Assembly (NCBI RefSeq): GCF_016859285.1 | Contig: NC_053422.1 | Span: 13,067,501-13,131,500, forward strand | Origin: Xiphias gladius | Lineage: Eukaryota; Chordata; Actinopteri; Istiophoriformes; Xiphiidae | DNA length: 64,000 nucleotides | Direction of reading: 5' to 3' | Part shown: in pieces, positions 23,768 to 36,012 of the stretch | How the letters are laid out: each line of letters opens with the position of its first letter | Position numbering within the stretch: the stretch's first letter is position 1 | Program-made: the position numbers and the translations under genes | Notes under the pieces: model-generated | Database searches by the model: none | What the model was told of the DNA's origin: nothing | The model's input: only the letters and a program-made list of their open reading frames with translations

Positions 23768-26700
23768 CTGACCAGGGGAAAGAAATAAAGGAAAGTTAAC
23801 GGCCCTGAAAACATACTTTCAGTTTCTTCCTATGAAAAATGAACACAGTTTTCTGCCAAAGTCCCAGTTTTGGTTATTTCACATGACTTTCTGACAGACA
23901 GACTTTCTGTATTTGTGTTTTCTCTTTGTGCCACGCTAAGCTAAGCATTTACGGGCGGTTCAGCTTCATATTTACTGTCCAGATGTTAGAGTGGTCGATC
24001 TTGTTATCTAACTCTTTGTTTGAGAAAAAATAAGCTGGTTTCCTAAAACGTCTGAGTGTTTCTTTGATCAAACCAAAGCGACACAGTCCTGAGTTAAACT
24101 CTTCATAAAGAATGCCTAAGAATAGTTCTTTGAAACTTTAACTTTGATTGCTGTGTATTTAGTCATAAATATTTGATGTAGTGTTGTAATACCAACAGCT
24201 TTTCAGGGGCTTTTAGAAGAAGGCTCAGTAGGTAAATCCATTATTGTCAAATCAAGTTTAACCATTGGCACTATCCTATAATCACTGTCGGTCAATGTGT
24301 TTCCCCTATTTCTCTTTCACATACTTTAACATGTACGACAAAAACTCCCAAACTCCATAAAACCAGGCAAATCAAATTGTGTTAAAAGCCACAGTGGCAG
24401 CAAAATGTCTCGTTGTAGCAAACTTGAGTGTCAAATAAATGTGAAAATCCAATTTTAGCTGACCGTGGTTTTTTCCGACGACAAACAAAGCATGTTGAGC
24501 TCATTTAAGCAAAAGGCAAAACGTCACTCGCATTTCAAAGTTTCTGTACATTGAAGTCTGGCTGACAGTGGATTGGAGTTTGGTCCAAACCACAGCATTT
24601 TACTACAGAGACTGAGGAGTTACTAAGATTTTATCTGACATTTCATTATTTGTTTTTGTTTGGACTGCAGCAGCTGCTTATAACTGATCAGATGCCGTTG
24701 ATCTCTGTTTATATAATTTGGCTGTGTCTCATGCTGAGAGGTCTGTAACTGTTTCCATTCAAATTATTAAGCAAAAAAAAAAAGCTCACGAACCTCAAGA
24801 TTGGAGCAAAATATAATCTGGAAAAAAAGAGCACATTTGTCTTCGCTTGATCGTATTAGAAAGGGTAGTGTAATTCATTCGTCTGAGTGGTTAAAAGAGA
24901 TATTTTTGTGGTGGCGTGTTTCACAGTGGCCAGTCAGACTCAAAATGAACCCAGTCATACAGTACAGGCCTGGATATTGTCTGAAAGTTTATAATTCTAG
25001 TCCTGATGTGTTAGGAGTTTTGGTACCAAAACTGCAGTGTATTCAATAGTTCACTTTAAAGGAATAGTTCAACATTCTTGGCAATGTGCTAATTCATACC
25101 AACATCTCTAAAGCTCACTAATTAACACTTTGCGCTTTGTTTGTTTAATCCGTACAACAACAGACTGTGGTTTAATGCAGCGCTACATACTGAAACTTTT
25201 CTTGGCGCAGGGAGAAAAAACATGATATAACATGTTAATTAGTGAGCTGGTAGGCTGAGCTTTGGATCTTTCGACAGAGCCAGGCCAAATGTTTCACCCT
25301 GTTCCCAGTCTCTCTGCTAAACTAAGATAATCATGTCCTGGCCCTAAATTTGAACTTATCTAACAGATGTGACAGTCAGATCAATCTGCTAATCTAACTC
25401 TGGGCAAGAAACCAAATAGGTGTTTTTTCCAAAAGGTCAACCTATACCTTATAAAAACTTTTTTTCTACAAAACCCCTTTTTTCAGTTTAACAAAAGAAG
25501 ACAAAATGTTAAATGTCTAAAAACAATCAGCTATATAAACACTTAATAAAATAAGTCTAAAAGTGGTAAAGGTTTGATTTACATGAGGAACAACATGATG
25601 AAAAAATAAATAAACCAGATTTACGAATCACGACAGGCATTAAGTGCCATGAACACGTTTCAATACTGGGTACTACAGACATATTTCAGTCTCTACAAAA
25701 AAAAATTGAGTTTTGATTTCTAGCCCTAATCATATATAAATACCCACTCACCATGTTGTAGTGGTTGTTGGCACTCCAGAGGTAAGGGCAGTTGCCAGCA
25801 CAGAAGTTAGCTTTATAACCTTTGGGCTCATGGATCCACTTCCAGTTGAGGTCACGTCTGAAGTCGATGTAGAGTGAGCGCAGGCAGCAGCCCTGGTCTG
25901 AGCCACTGAGACACACAGAGAGACACACCATACACATTTCAACTCCCAAAGCTGGGTCATGGGAAAATCACCACGGGTCACTATTGACGAACCAGCCATC
26001 ACAAGGTAATAACCATGCAAGGCTGCCAGAGTTTTCCCTGCAGTGTGAGGTAGTCTAAATAAAAAACTGCATGCCTGTTGATCTGCAGTCTAAACACAAG
26101 GTCAATACTACACAGTAGTCTGCAAAGTGAGTTTTGGGTCTGGAGGGAAAAAAAAAAAATTTGAAATCCACCACCCACCACAACCGGATTTGAGAATTAT
26201 AAAACTACAAATCCTGTCTGTGCTGTAAATCAGTCAAACATAGTCACACAGATGTGGCTGGTTGGCGGCCTACCGGGAGCAGGTTGTGGTGTCTGTGGCG
26301 GCTGCCCTCTTCTTGCGGTTCTTCTTTGCCGGGTTGTCGACTCGGTCACTGGGCAGCAAGGTGAGGATGAGGTGCGGTGTCTTGGTGCTGAAATCCGCCT
26401 GGCCTTTAACCTGACTGGGCTTTCTTAGCTGACGAAGCTGTTCGTCATCCAGACCTATGAAAAGTAGTGGACAGTGGTGGAAAGTTACAAATTTACTAAC
26501 TTCCATGATATGCTACTTCATACTTCTACTCCACTACATTTATTTGATAAATGTAGTTACTAATTCCATCACAATTTAAAGCTAATAATACAAATATAAG
26601 CAACGAACAAATTATTATATATTATTATTGGTTAAGGTAAGACTTTATTGATCCCAGAGGGGATTAGCACGATAGCCAGCAGTAACTAAAGTTATTAACA

Positions 26701-29700
26701 TTATCTCCAACTTAACCAGCTGCAACATTAAAGTTCATATAGTCAATAATTACAATCCAATCCTTCTTGGGACCCCCAAGAAGTAACAGGATAAACCTGA
26801 GGGGGGTCACACAATAGTTAACAAGAGGAAAAAAAAGAGAAAAATTACTCTGCCACACAAATTATATTTATTTTTCAGATATTTCTCTAATCTTTGTTGT
26901 TGTTGTTTTTTTAATTGTGAAAAACTGGATAGGTTTCTCTCTTTAGGACTGTAAAAACTAAAATCAATCAATAACTGATACTGAATGGAACTGATACTGT
27001 ATATGCAACCTGTCACATTTCTTCATTTTAAAAGCCAAAAACGATTGGGAACCCCTGAGTTAATACCTTTGAAGTTTGCAAAATTTTAATGCTGGAAACA
27101 TGTGGTAGTTCAGATATAGTAATAACCAGAAATCCACAGATTCTGTTCATGAATATCCTCCAGCCATGGTTTTTATACTTCTAAGTGTTTTTCTCAGGAG
27201 TCAGGAGGACTAATTTTGAAGTTCTACACTTTTAGAAAAACTATTGCAGTACACAGCTGGAAACAGCTGTTTACAAGGCCAGGAATGATGGCCTGACTGT
27301 TATGTATCTGATTTAATGGTTTTTTCTGAGAATTTCTGAGCTAAAGGAGTTGAAGAGCCCAAAACAAGCCCCTGCTTGTCTCACAGCAGTATCAAAAGTT
27401 GAATTTTTTCCAAGTGTAGAAAAAAAACCCAAAACAAACCTGACTTGGCTCAGCTGAGTGTAAATCTTGAGGAAAGTGCCATAATTTGGAGTCTAAATTA
27501 AGCAACACGCAGTCTGGTATTCAGTAGTATCACGGTGTGAACAATTTCTCCATTATTCCTGTCTGACCGTCTGCTAGTGATTCATTAATCATTTCATAGA
27601 CGCCTTACAGAAGAGTCTGCACAGGACCGATAAATCTTCCACAAGTGCTTTTAATGCCCCTACAAAGCCATTTACAACCAACCTGTTAAAGCTGCATTTC
27701 TCAGCTGTATGGCCACTGGGATGAAACTGTTTAATGGGTTTAACTTCACCTATATAGTTCATCAAATCTTTGGCACACCGCTCGTCATGTTAATTGATCT
27801 ATTTCTTTATGTGTTTTGGCTCAACAACTAATTTTCCATGCTGATATCCACAGACAAGCAACATCTACAGATACTTGCTGCAGCACTCGGGAAAGTCCAA
27901 AATCATCATAATCAGGCAGAATCTCAGATCTCAGTCTTTCCCTGAACATTTCCATCTATCACATGAAACAGCTTTTCTGTAACAGGTGGGTCAATTCAGT
28001 TAACTCACTTTCCTGGGGCTTGAGCCAAATATACAAGTACAGTTTAAGATTTAGTATCACTGGGGGTTACTCTGACCTTTAGAAAGGTCCTCTATTCATC
28101 CACTATCCATATACATGTACAGTATGAGTACCAAGACTTGGCTTGCATGATGTGCCGTCAAAACAAAAAGAACCAAAACTAACCCGCAAACAGGGCCTCC
28201 AGCTCCTCACTCTTGTTGGGAACGATGTTGTTGGTGGACGGGACGAAGGTGCAGCAGGGACAGTGGACGCCCAGCTTCAGGCCAAGATTATTCTCTGAAG
28301 CGGGAAGAAGGAAAAGGACACACGTGAAGATGAACTACACAAACAGAGTTGTATGGATCATATACTTGTCTTGTGCTGAAGCTGACCTGGATCTGACAAC
28401 CAGTCCTTAATGGTTTCTGTGACATCCACAGAGATCCAGGATCCCTTTGCCCTGGGCTGAACGGTGCGGGAGTCAATATAACGTTGAGTGGAGGTTGTCT
28501 CTTCATCTGGCTTCAGCAGCTGACACAAAAAAAAAAGTGATGGAGGCACAGATGACACAAGCAACACATTATGATGTTTTGCTTTCTTTTCCTCTATATA
28601 TTTAAAAAATATATATATTATATTTTCCACTGTGGTTAAGGGGTCAGTGAGTTAATCTTCCTTAATTTTTACATAACACATGGATGGCACAGGGCATTAC
28701 ACTGTGTTATTGTAAAAACCAATAATAACCTTAAGAACTTTCATTAAGCCCATAAATTATGTAGACTCGCTTTCCTGGGGCTAACATTTTACCGTAAGAG
28801 GTTTAAAATGCCTCCCTCAAGCCAACACATAAATTCAGCTTAATTGGTGGAGATTAAGTGTCATAATAGTCTTGTTGGCCTGATGCCCAAAACCCTGAAA
28901 GGAGAAATCTATACAAGAGACAAATTTAAATGGTATTCCTGATTACACATTACGCATATGAACATCATTTTTCATAGAGAGGAAACAAGTGAGAGAGACT
29001 TTTCTGTGGTTTTGGTTCTACTTCTGTTTTAATAAAACAGGACAAATGGGGCCTTAGGGGATTTTACGGAAGCAAGGACTTGGTGTCTGCTTCATAATTG
29101 CAGAATAAAAGGTTTTTATTTGGATGTAAAAGCTTAAAAAGGCAAAGCAGTCTCTGACTGATATTGCTGATTACATGCTAGTCCGGTGTTTCAGGGTTTG
29201 TGCTCTCTCGTCCCTTGGCGTCGTGCTGTCGTTTACCTGATAGATTTCCACTCTCTGCTCTGAGGCCCGGGCCTGCGGGTTGGGAGCTCTGAAGATCCTG
29301 AACTCGGCCATGACCAGGGTGCTGTTGGTCAGGTCGACGCCACTGACGTCGAAGTGGACGACTCTGTAGTGGGGGTTGGGTGCTACTGGTTGCACCGTGT
29401 CTGGATGCAAACCAAAAAAAAACAAAAAACTGAGCGTGAAGGATGTCTAATGACAACAACATCTCACGCCTTCTTAGACAATGTTGTATTCATACGATTG
29501 GTAAAAACAGCGCCGCGGGACTGATGAATTGTCTGGGACATAATTACTGCTGATGAGTGTCACAAAAGTAAATGATAAGTTTGGGGAACAGTGAGTAATG
29601 GTGTCTAGTCTTATGTTAATATCTGGGCAATTGTTGCATTCATGGGTTTAACTGTATAAAACATCACCTACCACATGGACAGTTACATATTGATGTACCA

Positions 29701-31525
29701 TGTATTATCCAGCACCATTATTCTTCAAATCTCTCAAATGTGGTGCATCAACACTCAGCTTTGCCTCTATAAAGCTGCTCTGAAGGCGTCAGAGAATTGA
29801 GTGTCTTGCTCAAGCGTACATCTACGGCAGCTGTTGAAGGAAGGGGGCAGGATAACTCTCGATAACTTACTTTCTCCACCCCTCCCTCATTTTCCCAAAA
29901 GACACTGCTTCCGTTTCATGGGCAGTAGTACTGCAGCCCCCAGCAGTACTCGTGGTTTAAACAAGCAATGACAGGCAGTACCTTCTGTTCTGTTGATGTA
30001 TTGTCTGTGCAAATATCGTAATTAAAAAAGTACTGGTACTTTAGTTTACAATTTCCATTTCACGAAACTTTGATCCATTTCAGAGGGAAATATTGCACTT
30101 TTTACTCCATTCACTGGATCTGTCAACTTCAAATATTAGCTACTTTCTAGATAAAACATTTTACAAAATGTATAGTAACACCTTATTTTAAGTCCCTCTA
30201 TTACCATTCATAAGCAGTACACAAACATTTAATAAACAGTTTATAACACACTATAATGTAGATATACACAGCTGTAAGTGTTTTTGTGTATTTGTCGAAA
30301 AATAAAACTTCTCAAAACTGGAGGCTAGTCAAAAAAAATAAATTACAATATAGTAAAATATTGTTTTCATATAAAACGTGTCTACATAGAAGTTATAACG
30401 GTTGACAAAGACTGTACATTAACACTTAAAAATGTCCAAATAGCTGCTTATAACTACATTATGATGTGTTATAAGCCATTTATTGAACGTTTATAGACAG
30501 CTTATAAATGCTAGATAGGGGGGCTTGAAGTACTGTTACCAAATGCATTATCAATATAAAATTGGTGCACTGCTACAGACTGAACCACACAACCAAACAG
30601 TATAAAGTAAACAGTTGGAACCACCTGCACCAGATACAACAATAAACATGTGCTTATGCATCAGTACATCCGCAATTTAACCATCAGAAATGATGGTTTA
30701 AGTAGGAACCCATCGGGTTTTGCTGCTAATACTCCTGTACTATTACTCGGGGAAGATTTTGTTCTGGTGGAAGGGAAGTCTATGGCTGCAATTGAGTCAG
30801 CTCACTTTATTCTTGACATGCGGTCCATTAAAGTAGGAAAAAAAAGTGACTACTGCTATATGTTAAATCAGGGGTTCGCAACCTCGGGCGTGGGGCACCA
30901 ATGGGGTCCCAAGATGATTAAATGGATAAGAAAGCAAACTATTCTCCGATGTTGTAAAATCGTGGATGCTTTAACCTTCTCAAGCCTTTTAAAACCCCTT
31001 GAAATAAAATGATATAAGAAGGAAAATCATACGCAGATTTAATATAAAGGGGTCAGAAGCCAAAGGGCTGGGAACCATTATACGATGTAATTTGGATCAT
31101 TCCGGGCCCTCTGAGGCCCCCGGACCACACATTGAGAAACCCTGCCATAACGCATACATGGACTCACTAGTGTCGGTGCGGGGGGGCAGCATATCAATCC
31201 TCTGCACCTCCTTGGCGTAGTAGTCCTCCTCGCTGCTCTCGCGCTCGCACGCGGACTCGGCCAGACGCGCGCGCTCCTTCAGCAGCTCCCGCGTGCTGTT
31301 GTACAGAAGCATGACCTCCGGGGGCACCGGGCCAGGCGACGGTGCCTTGTCCTCGTCCGGCGGGCTGCGGATGCGGAGCTTGCTGAGGATCTGTCCGCGG
31401 ACCGCCTCGATGCGCCGGGACTTCTGCGCGTCCAGGTTGATGGACTGGCACGTGTTGAGCCCCTCCACCGGCAACACACCGGAGAACCGGAGCAGCAGCA
31501 GCAGCGCGAGGCGGGGGAGCCACAT
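23609..31525 (-). CDS. tgfb5: TGF-beta precursor, TGFB2-like fourth family member (candidate tgfb5)
   Basis: Exons in transcript order are 31525-31168, 29400-29237, 28519-28387, 28294-28184, 26454-26274, 25905-25752 and 23767-23609. Phases fit and the join is 1260 nt (419 residues). A hydrophobic signal peptide (1-22) precedes a latency peptide with LNTC (C26), [17 protein letters not shown]-glycosylation sites at N76 and N145 and the HCPCCTF cluster. A furin site NRKKR (about 301-305) precedes the ligand. The ligand has all nine cysteines, [35 protein letters not shown] and the ending [11 protein letters not shown]. Family role: a secreted latent dimer that signals through type I/II receptor kinases to Smad2/3. 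CPCC, the ACERE block and the absence of RGD resemble TGFB2, yet linkage to kcnk4, trmt112 and atg2a argues for a separate ohnolog. The symbol follows fish usage and is less certain than the family. The ATG at 31525 is preferred over 31582 because the signal peptide starts there. Confidence 0.92.
25058..25420. repeat. Fish interspersed repeat in tgfb5 intron 6
   Basis: AAAGGAATAGTTCAACATTC, AAAGCTCACTAATTAACAC and TTGTTTAATCCGTACAACA belong to a very common fish repeat. The same family recurs at 33100-33235 and 34076-34210. Confidence 0.6.
25752..25905 (-). CDS. tgfb5: tgfb5 exon 6 (cystine-knot ligand, first half)
   Basis: 154 nt; encodes [40 protein letters not shown] and NNHYNM. Acceptor TCTCAG, donor ATG|GTGAGT, phase 0. 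Confidence 0.95.
26274..26454 (-). CDS. tgfb5: tgfb5 exon 5 (end of latency peptide, furin site, ligand N-terminus)
   Basis: 181 nt; encodes [11 protein letters not shown], the basic NRKKR cleavage site and the first ten ligand residues [10 protein letters not shown]. The region between ALFAG and KTPH is shorter than in human TGFB2 and has no RGD. Donor CCCG|GTAGGC, phase 2. Confidence 0.9.
26474..26600. mobile_element. Fish MITE fragment (CAGTGGTGGAA end) beside a tgfb5 acceptor
   Basis: CAGTGGTGGAAAGTTAC followed by ACTTCTACTCCACTACATTT is the terminal part of the TACTTAAGTA family. It begins about 20 bp from the tgfb5 exon 5 boundary at 26454. Confidence 0.6.
26785..27060. repeat. Fish repeat with GATTGGGAACCCCTGAG end
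   Basis: The left part has ACCTGAGGGGGGTCACAC and the right end AACGATTGGGAACCCCTGAG, which match the family also seen at 12215-12310 (CAGTGGTTTCCAACCTGGGG) and 30865-31135 (AGGGGTTCGCAACCTCGGGC). Confidence 0.5.
28184..28294 (-). CDS. tgfb5: tgfb5 exon 4 (latency peptide, CPCC cluster)
   Basis: 111 nt; encodes [18 protein letters not shown] and [13 protein letters not shown]. The CPCC cysteines form the latency-peptide dimer bonds in TGFB2-type proteins. The exon lies between TTCAG and G|GTTAGT and has no long open frame of its own because it is short. Confidence 0.92.
28387..28519 (-). CDS. tgfb5: tgfb5 exon 3 (latency peptide)
   Basis: 133 nt; encodes [18 protein letters not shown] and the [10 protein letters not shown] helix. 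Donor CCAG|GTCAGC, phase 1. Confidence 0.92.
29237..29400 (-). CDS. tgfb5: tgfb5 exon 2 (latency peptide)
   Basis: 164 nt; acceptor TGCATCCAG, donor CAG|GTAAAC. It encodes [18 protein letters not shown] and [20 protein letters not shown], closely similar to TGFB2 exon 2. Confidence 0.93.
30174..30540. mobile_element. MITE-like element in tgfb5 intron 1
   Basis: Left end GTAACACCTTATTTTAAGTC mirrors right end GGCTTGAAGTACTGTTAC, with internal TTTATAACACACTATAATG and TATAAGCCATTTATTGAAC repeats. A second partial copy lies at 56715-56900 in an atg2a intron. Confidence 0.6.
31168..31525 (-). CDS. tgfb5: tgfb5 exon 1 (signal peptide, start of latency peptide)
   Basis: The exon encodes residues 1-119. 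It includes the signal peptide, C26 (the position used for LTBP/GARP bonding in the family), the straitjacket helix [13 protein letters not shown] and [16 protein letters not shown]. The donor is ACTA|GTGAGT, phase 1. The exon is GC-rich compared with its flanks. Confidence 0.93.
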
Positions 31526-32424
31526 TGTCCGGTGAGGAGACGGAGGGACGCAGGGAAATCCAGCTGCAGCGGCCAAGGTCACTGCGGCGGGTTGGGACTA
31601 AAGCTGAGTCTCAAAGCCAAGCACGAACAAATGTGTGCGTAAAGTGATTTAGGATTTAGACTTGAAGGTTAAACCGATGCGTCCACAGCCCCAAAAAAAT
31701 CCAATATCCGGTTCTAACAGGGTATTTTAGTCAAAACCACTTCACGTGGAAAAGGAAAACCACATCTGCTGACTTCACTTGTATTCTGCTAAGGTAATTT
31801 ATAACATGGTTCATACATGCGCCTGCCTATTTCAAACCCAGACACATACAGATGCATTGTCAATCATTATTTAGAGTCTACATTTAAGTTAAGAAATCTA
31901 AAAGGAACTGTGTTTTTTTTTTTTTTTGAGCCAGTACTTGAGAAAACTGCTTCTGAACGCCAAATGGTGTCACACACTAACCAAACTCCGCCGTGAAAAC
32001 CTCAAATTTAGGGACTGGAAATTTGGCCGACGCTTCAGTTCCAGTCTGGTGCGCTCAAAAGCTCCGGTGTCATTCGGTGCCAGTGCGTGCGCACTTTCCG
32101 CGAGTAAAGGTGACGATATTGAATTACAGTCTGTCAGAGAAGTTAGGGTTTTATCCGTCTCCGTCGTCCATCCTCGGATGATTCAACAGCTTTCAGGAGA
32201 AAAGAGTCATCACAGGAGCTCAGCCCATGTCGCAAATCTTCCAAACAAAAACCCGAGCTGCACATTTCATCTGAAACAGCAAGGTTCCTGTGCTCTTACC
32301 TCCGAAAGACCCATCTGTGGAGCAAAAAAAAAAAACTCGCCCATACCCGCTTCCAGAAAATCTAGTTACAGCCTTTATTAAAAAAAAAAAAAAAAAAAAA
32401 GAAAGAAAAAAAAAAAAGAAAAAA
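31526..32424. other. tgfb5 upstream region
   Basis: GC-richer sequence up to about 32180 next to the tgfb5 start is the natural place for its promoter and 5' UTR. No specific element was identified. It ends in long A-runs (32322-32424). Confidence 0.4.
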
Positions 32425-32974
32425 CCCAGTGAGATCCTCCCATTCCCCGTTATAGGTAAACAGAAAGCGGCCTGCACCAAAACGTAGGAAAAAACTTGAT
32501 TTATGTTGGAAAAACTATGTTGGGCCTGTAAATCCCCCTCATATAAACATCAAAACAAGGAACAAGTCAGACAAACATAAAAGCAGGTGGTGCAGAAAAA
32601 TATGTGAAAGAAGTCCCTGTGCTGTGAATCAAAAAAAAAGAAAAAAAAAAGGAAAAAAAAAGAGGCAACTTTTCAGCGAATTACTTAAATGTCTCCTCTT
32701 AAATGAGCTCCCGTCTGATGTCTGCTGGGCAGAAACCTCTGCTGAAAACACTGAGACCGGCTGCACGATGTGGCTCCATTATTCTGCAGATTCTCTGTGA
32801 GAAATGCACAGAGCCCCAGACAGAAGGAGGGAGGGAGGGAGGGAGGGAGGGAGGGGCTGGGTGTAGAGAGAGGTGGTGGTGGTGGAGGAGGTGGGGTGGG
32901 TTGCCACCAAAGTGAAGGGAGTGTGTGATTATGTAGGCAAGAGCCATCTTCCTCACTAGAGGAGGAGGCGCGCA

Positions 32975-33016
<42 letters not shown>

Positions 33017-33951
33017 TTTGTATTTTATTCTCTCCACAAAAATGCCTGCACCACCCACACTCCACAGGTAAACATCTCCCGAGGGCACATCAGGCTTAAA
33101 GGAGTAGATCTGCGTTTTTGGAAATATGCTTATTCACTTTATTACAAAGAATCAGATAAAATGATTGATAACTTTCCACTCTCATGTCCGTATGGTAAAT
33201 ATGAAGCTGGCCCAGAGCCTTATTTTATATATTTAGTCATCTCTGTCTGCATAGACCGATACCGGAACACTATTCCATCGAATTAATGCAAAACCATCAT
33301 GAAACCAAAAATTAAAACATATAAATTTACTCCCTTTTGGGGTCTGATCACAGGACATGATTGTACAGAGCTGGTATCTATGTATGCTGTAACACAAAAA
33401 AAACAAAAAAGAAAAACCCAGTGAGATCCTCCCATTCCCGTTATAGGTAAACAGAAAGCGGCCTGCACCAAAACGTAGGAAAAACTTGATTTATGTTGGA
33501 AAAACTATGTTGGGCCTGTAAATCCCTCATATAAACATCAAAACAAGGAACAAGTCAGACAAACATAAAAGCAGGTGGTGCAGAAAAATAAGTGAAACAA
33601 GTCCTATTGCTGTGAATCAAAAAAAAAGAACAAAAAAAGGAAAAAAAAAGCCGCAACGTTTAAGCCAATTACTTAAATGTCTCCTCTAAATGAGCTCCTG
33701 TCTGATGTCTGCTGGGCAGAAACCTCTGCTGAAAACACTGAGACCGGCTGCACGATGTGGTTCCATTATTCTGCAGATTCTCTGTGAGAAATGCACAGAG
33801 CCCCAGACAGAAGGAGGGAGGGAGGGAGGGAGGGAGGGGCTGGGTGTAGAGAGAGGTGGTGGTGGTGGAGGAGGTGGGGTGGGTTGCCACCAAAGTGAAG
33901 GGAGTGTGTGATTATGTAGGCAAGAGCCATCTTCCTCACTAGAGGAGGAGT

Positions 33952-33992
<41 letters not shown>

Positions 33993-34390
33993 TTTGTATT
34001 TTATTCTCTCCACAAAAATGCCTGCACCACCCACACTCCACAGGTAAACATCTCCCGAGGGCACATCAGGCTTAAAGGAGTAGATCTGCGTTTTTGGAAA
34101 TATGCTTATTCACGTTATTACAAAGAATCAGATAAAATGATTGATAACTTTCCACTCTCATGTCCGTATGGTAAATATGAAGCTGGCCCAGAGCCTTATT
34201 TTATATATTTAGTCATCTCTGTCTGCATAGACCGATACCGGAACACTATTCCATCGAATTAATGCAAAACCATCATGAAACAAAAAATTAAAACATATAA
34301 ATTTACTCCCTTTTGGGGTCTGATCACAGGACATGATTGTACAGAGCTGGTATCTATGTATGCTGTAACACAAAAAAAACAAAAACAACA
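32425..34390. repeat. Tandem duplication, two ~0.98-kb units
   Basis: Unit 1 (32425 to about 33415) and unit 2 (33417 to about 34390) share the same order of landmarks: CCCAGTGAGATCCTCCCATTC, the AAACTTGATTTATGTTGG segment, CTGATGTCTGCTGGGCAG, a (GGGA)n run, a TGGTGG run, an (CA)n run, CATCTCCCGAGGGCACATC and TGTACAGAGCTGGTATCTATG. Offsets shift from 992 to 976 bp, mostly through repeat-length and single-base indels; substitutions are few. No protein is encoded. Confidence 0.92.
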
Positions 34391-36006
34391 ACAACCCAAA
34401 AAACACGCAATTTGATTTCAGTTGCACTTTAAAATGGGTTTAAGACGAGACAAAGTCCTGACAATATCTGTAAGTTGCATATTTTCGTTCCATTTCCAGG
34501 CAGAGTAGGGTTTTACTTGCTGATGGCCTGTGTAAGAAACTGTGAACTTCCTTCTGCTGTGCTTCTGCTGACCCCTGATAGTTATATTTGGCCTTATTCA
34601 GTCTTCAAAGAAGGTGAGAGAAATGCCAAGTTCTTGATAATTACCGGACGAAGCAATTTAAAAAAAAAAAAAAATGTTTCCAGGTACAGGTCAACAGAAG
34701 CACAGCAGAGTGAAGCTCACGGTTACTCACAGTATCTGACACAGGTCATCAGAAAGTAAAACCCTACTGTGACTGGATATTCGACAAAATGATGCAGCAT
34801 CTAAATACTGTTAGGGAACTCGGCCTTTGTTTAACCCATTTTAAAGACTGATGAACGTTAATAGCAACAACCACTTGTACAAACTTACATCCATGCAACA
34901 TGCCGCGTTCATGGCATATAGGAGTTTTGCTACTTTAACCAGGCTGGCTTTTTCCAGTCTCTCAGTTAATCTCTCAGACTGTTGGTTGTGGCTTCATATT
35001 TATGCACAGACGCGAGTGGTTTCGATCTTTGACAGAAAGCCAAGAAGCATATTTCCCAACATTTCAATCTAAATCTGTGAGCATCAAAAAGATAAAATGG
35101 AAGACGGAGATATGAGCGTTATTAGTCCTTTCCAGCGATTTCAAAATGCAGCTTTAGTCAGGATCTCAGTGTGATTATTCATGCTGACAGCTAAAGGCTT
35201 ATCCTTATTTTATTAAATCACACCACAGACAGCACATCCCTTTTTATCTTTATCTTTTCAAGCTTTCCATCCAGCTCTTTTCTTTCTTCTCTGTTCCTCT
35301 TCGGTCTCATTGTTAATTACAGTTCAGAACTTGGAGAGGACTGTTAATCTGTCAGGGGTGTCTTTTATTGCTGCTCTGCTGCCATCCCATTATACCATTA
35401 TTATAGTTGTGGGTGCAGGCCTGTAATTGCTATAAGTAGAAGGGAAAGGTAGGAGACACCCCCCCCTCCCTCCCTCCCTCCCCGCAATAATCGTCTGTCC
35501 TGGCAAGGTTTCTAAAAATGATAACACCGCCTGCGAACAAACAGGCTACCGTTCCGACTTGACTGCTGCTGCTGCTGCGCCATCTCAGACAACCAGAAAC
35601 AAACCGATCTTTCTGGACCCCAACTATGTCTTTCAACAATCTTAAAAAGTTTAGATACACGTGAGGCATCTCGGATCACAAGAGCCCGCCCAGGTGGGGC
35701 GGGGTGTTACGTGTGTGTGTGTTTTGTAATGTGTGGCTCAAAAGAAGAAAATAAAGACTTCCTCGAAAATAACTTCTAGCCTGCCTGCTTTTGCTGCCTT
35801 TTTTTGTCAAAGCCAAATATAGACAAGCCACTGCCACGTCATCTGGCGCTAAGCACTTTCTTAAACCCTGAGAAAGGGTGAGATGGGGTTCAGAGCCTCG
35901 TCGCACACAAGTGGGGGTTATACTTTAGCATGTAATATAATATAACAATCCATTGTTTCCACAAAAAACCTTAAACAATTCTGGCTGTCATGGAAATAAG
36001 GACAGT
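34391..36006. other. Intergenic, no gene seen
   Basis: A C-run with TCCC repeats lies near 35460-35483. No coding similarity was recognised. Confidence 0.45.
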
Positions 36007-36012
36007 TTTATT
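36007..36012 (-). promoter_or_regulatory. Likely trmt112 polyadenylation signal
   Basis: AATAAA on the minus strand about 297 nt beyond the trmt112 stop, the first canonical signal in the 3' flank. Confidence 0.5.

Noticed and set aside
31526-31582. Upstream in-frame ATG for tgfb5 (19 extra residues)
   Set aside because: The signal peptide begins at the second ATG (31525), as in other TGF-beta proteins; the extension would bury it.
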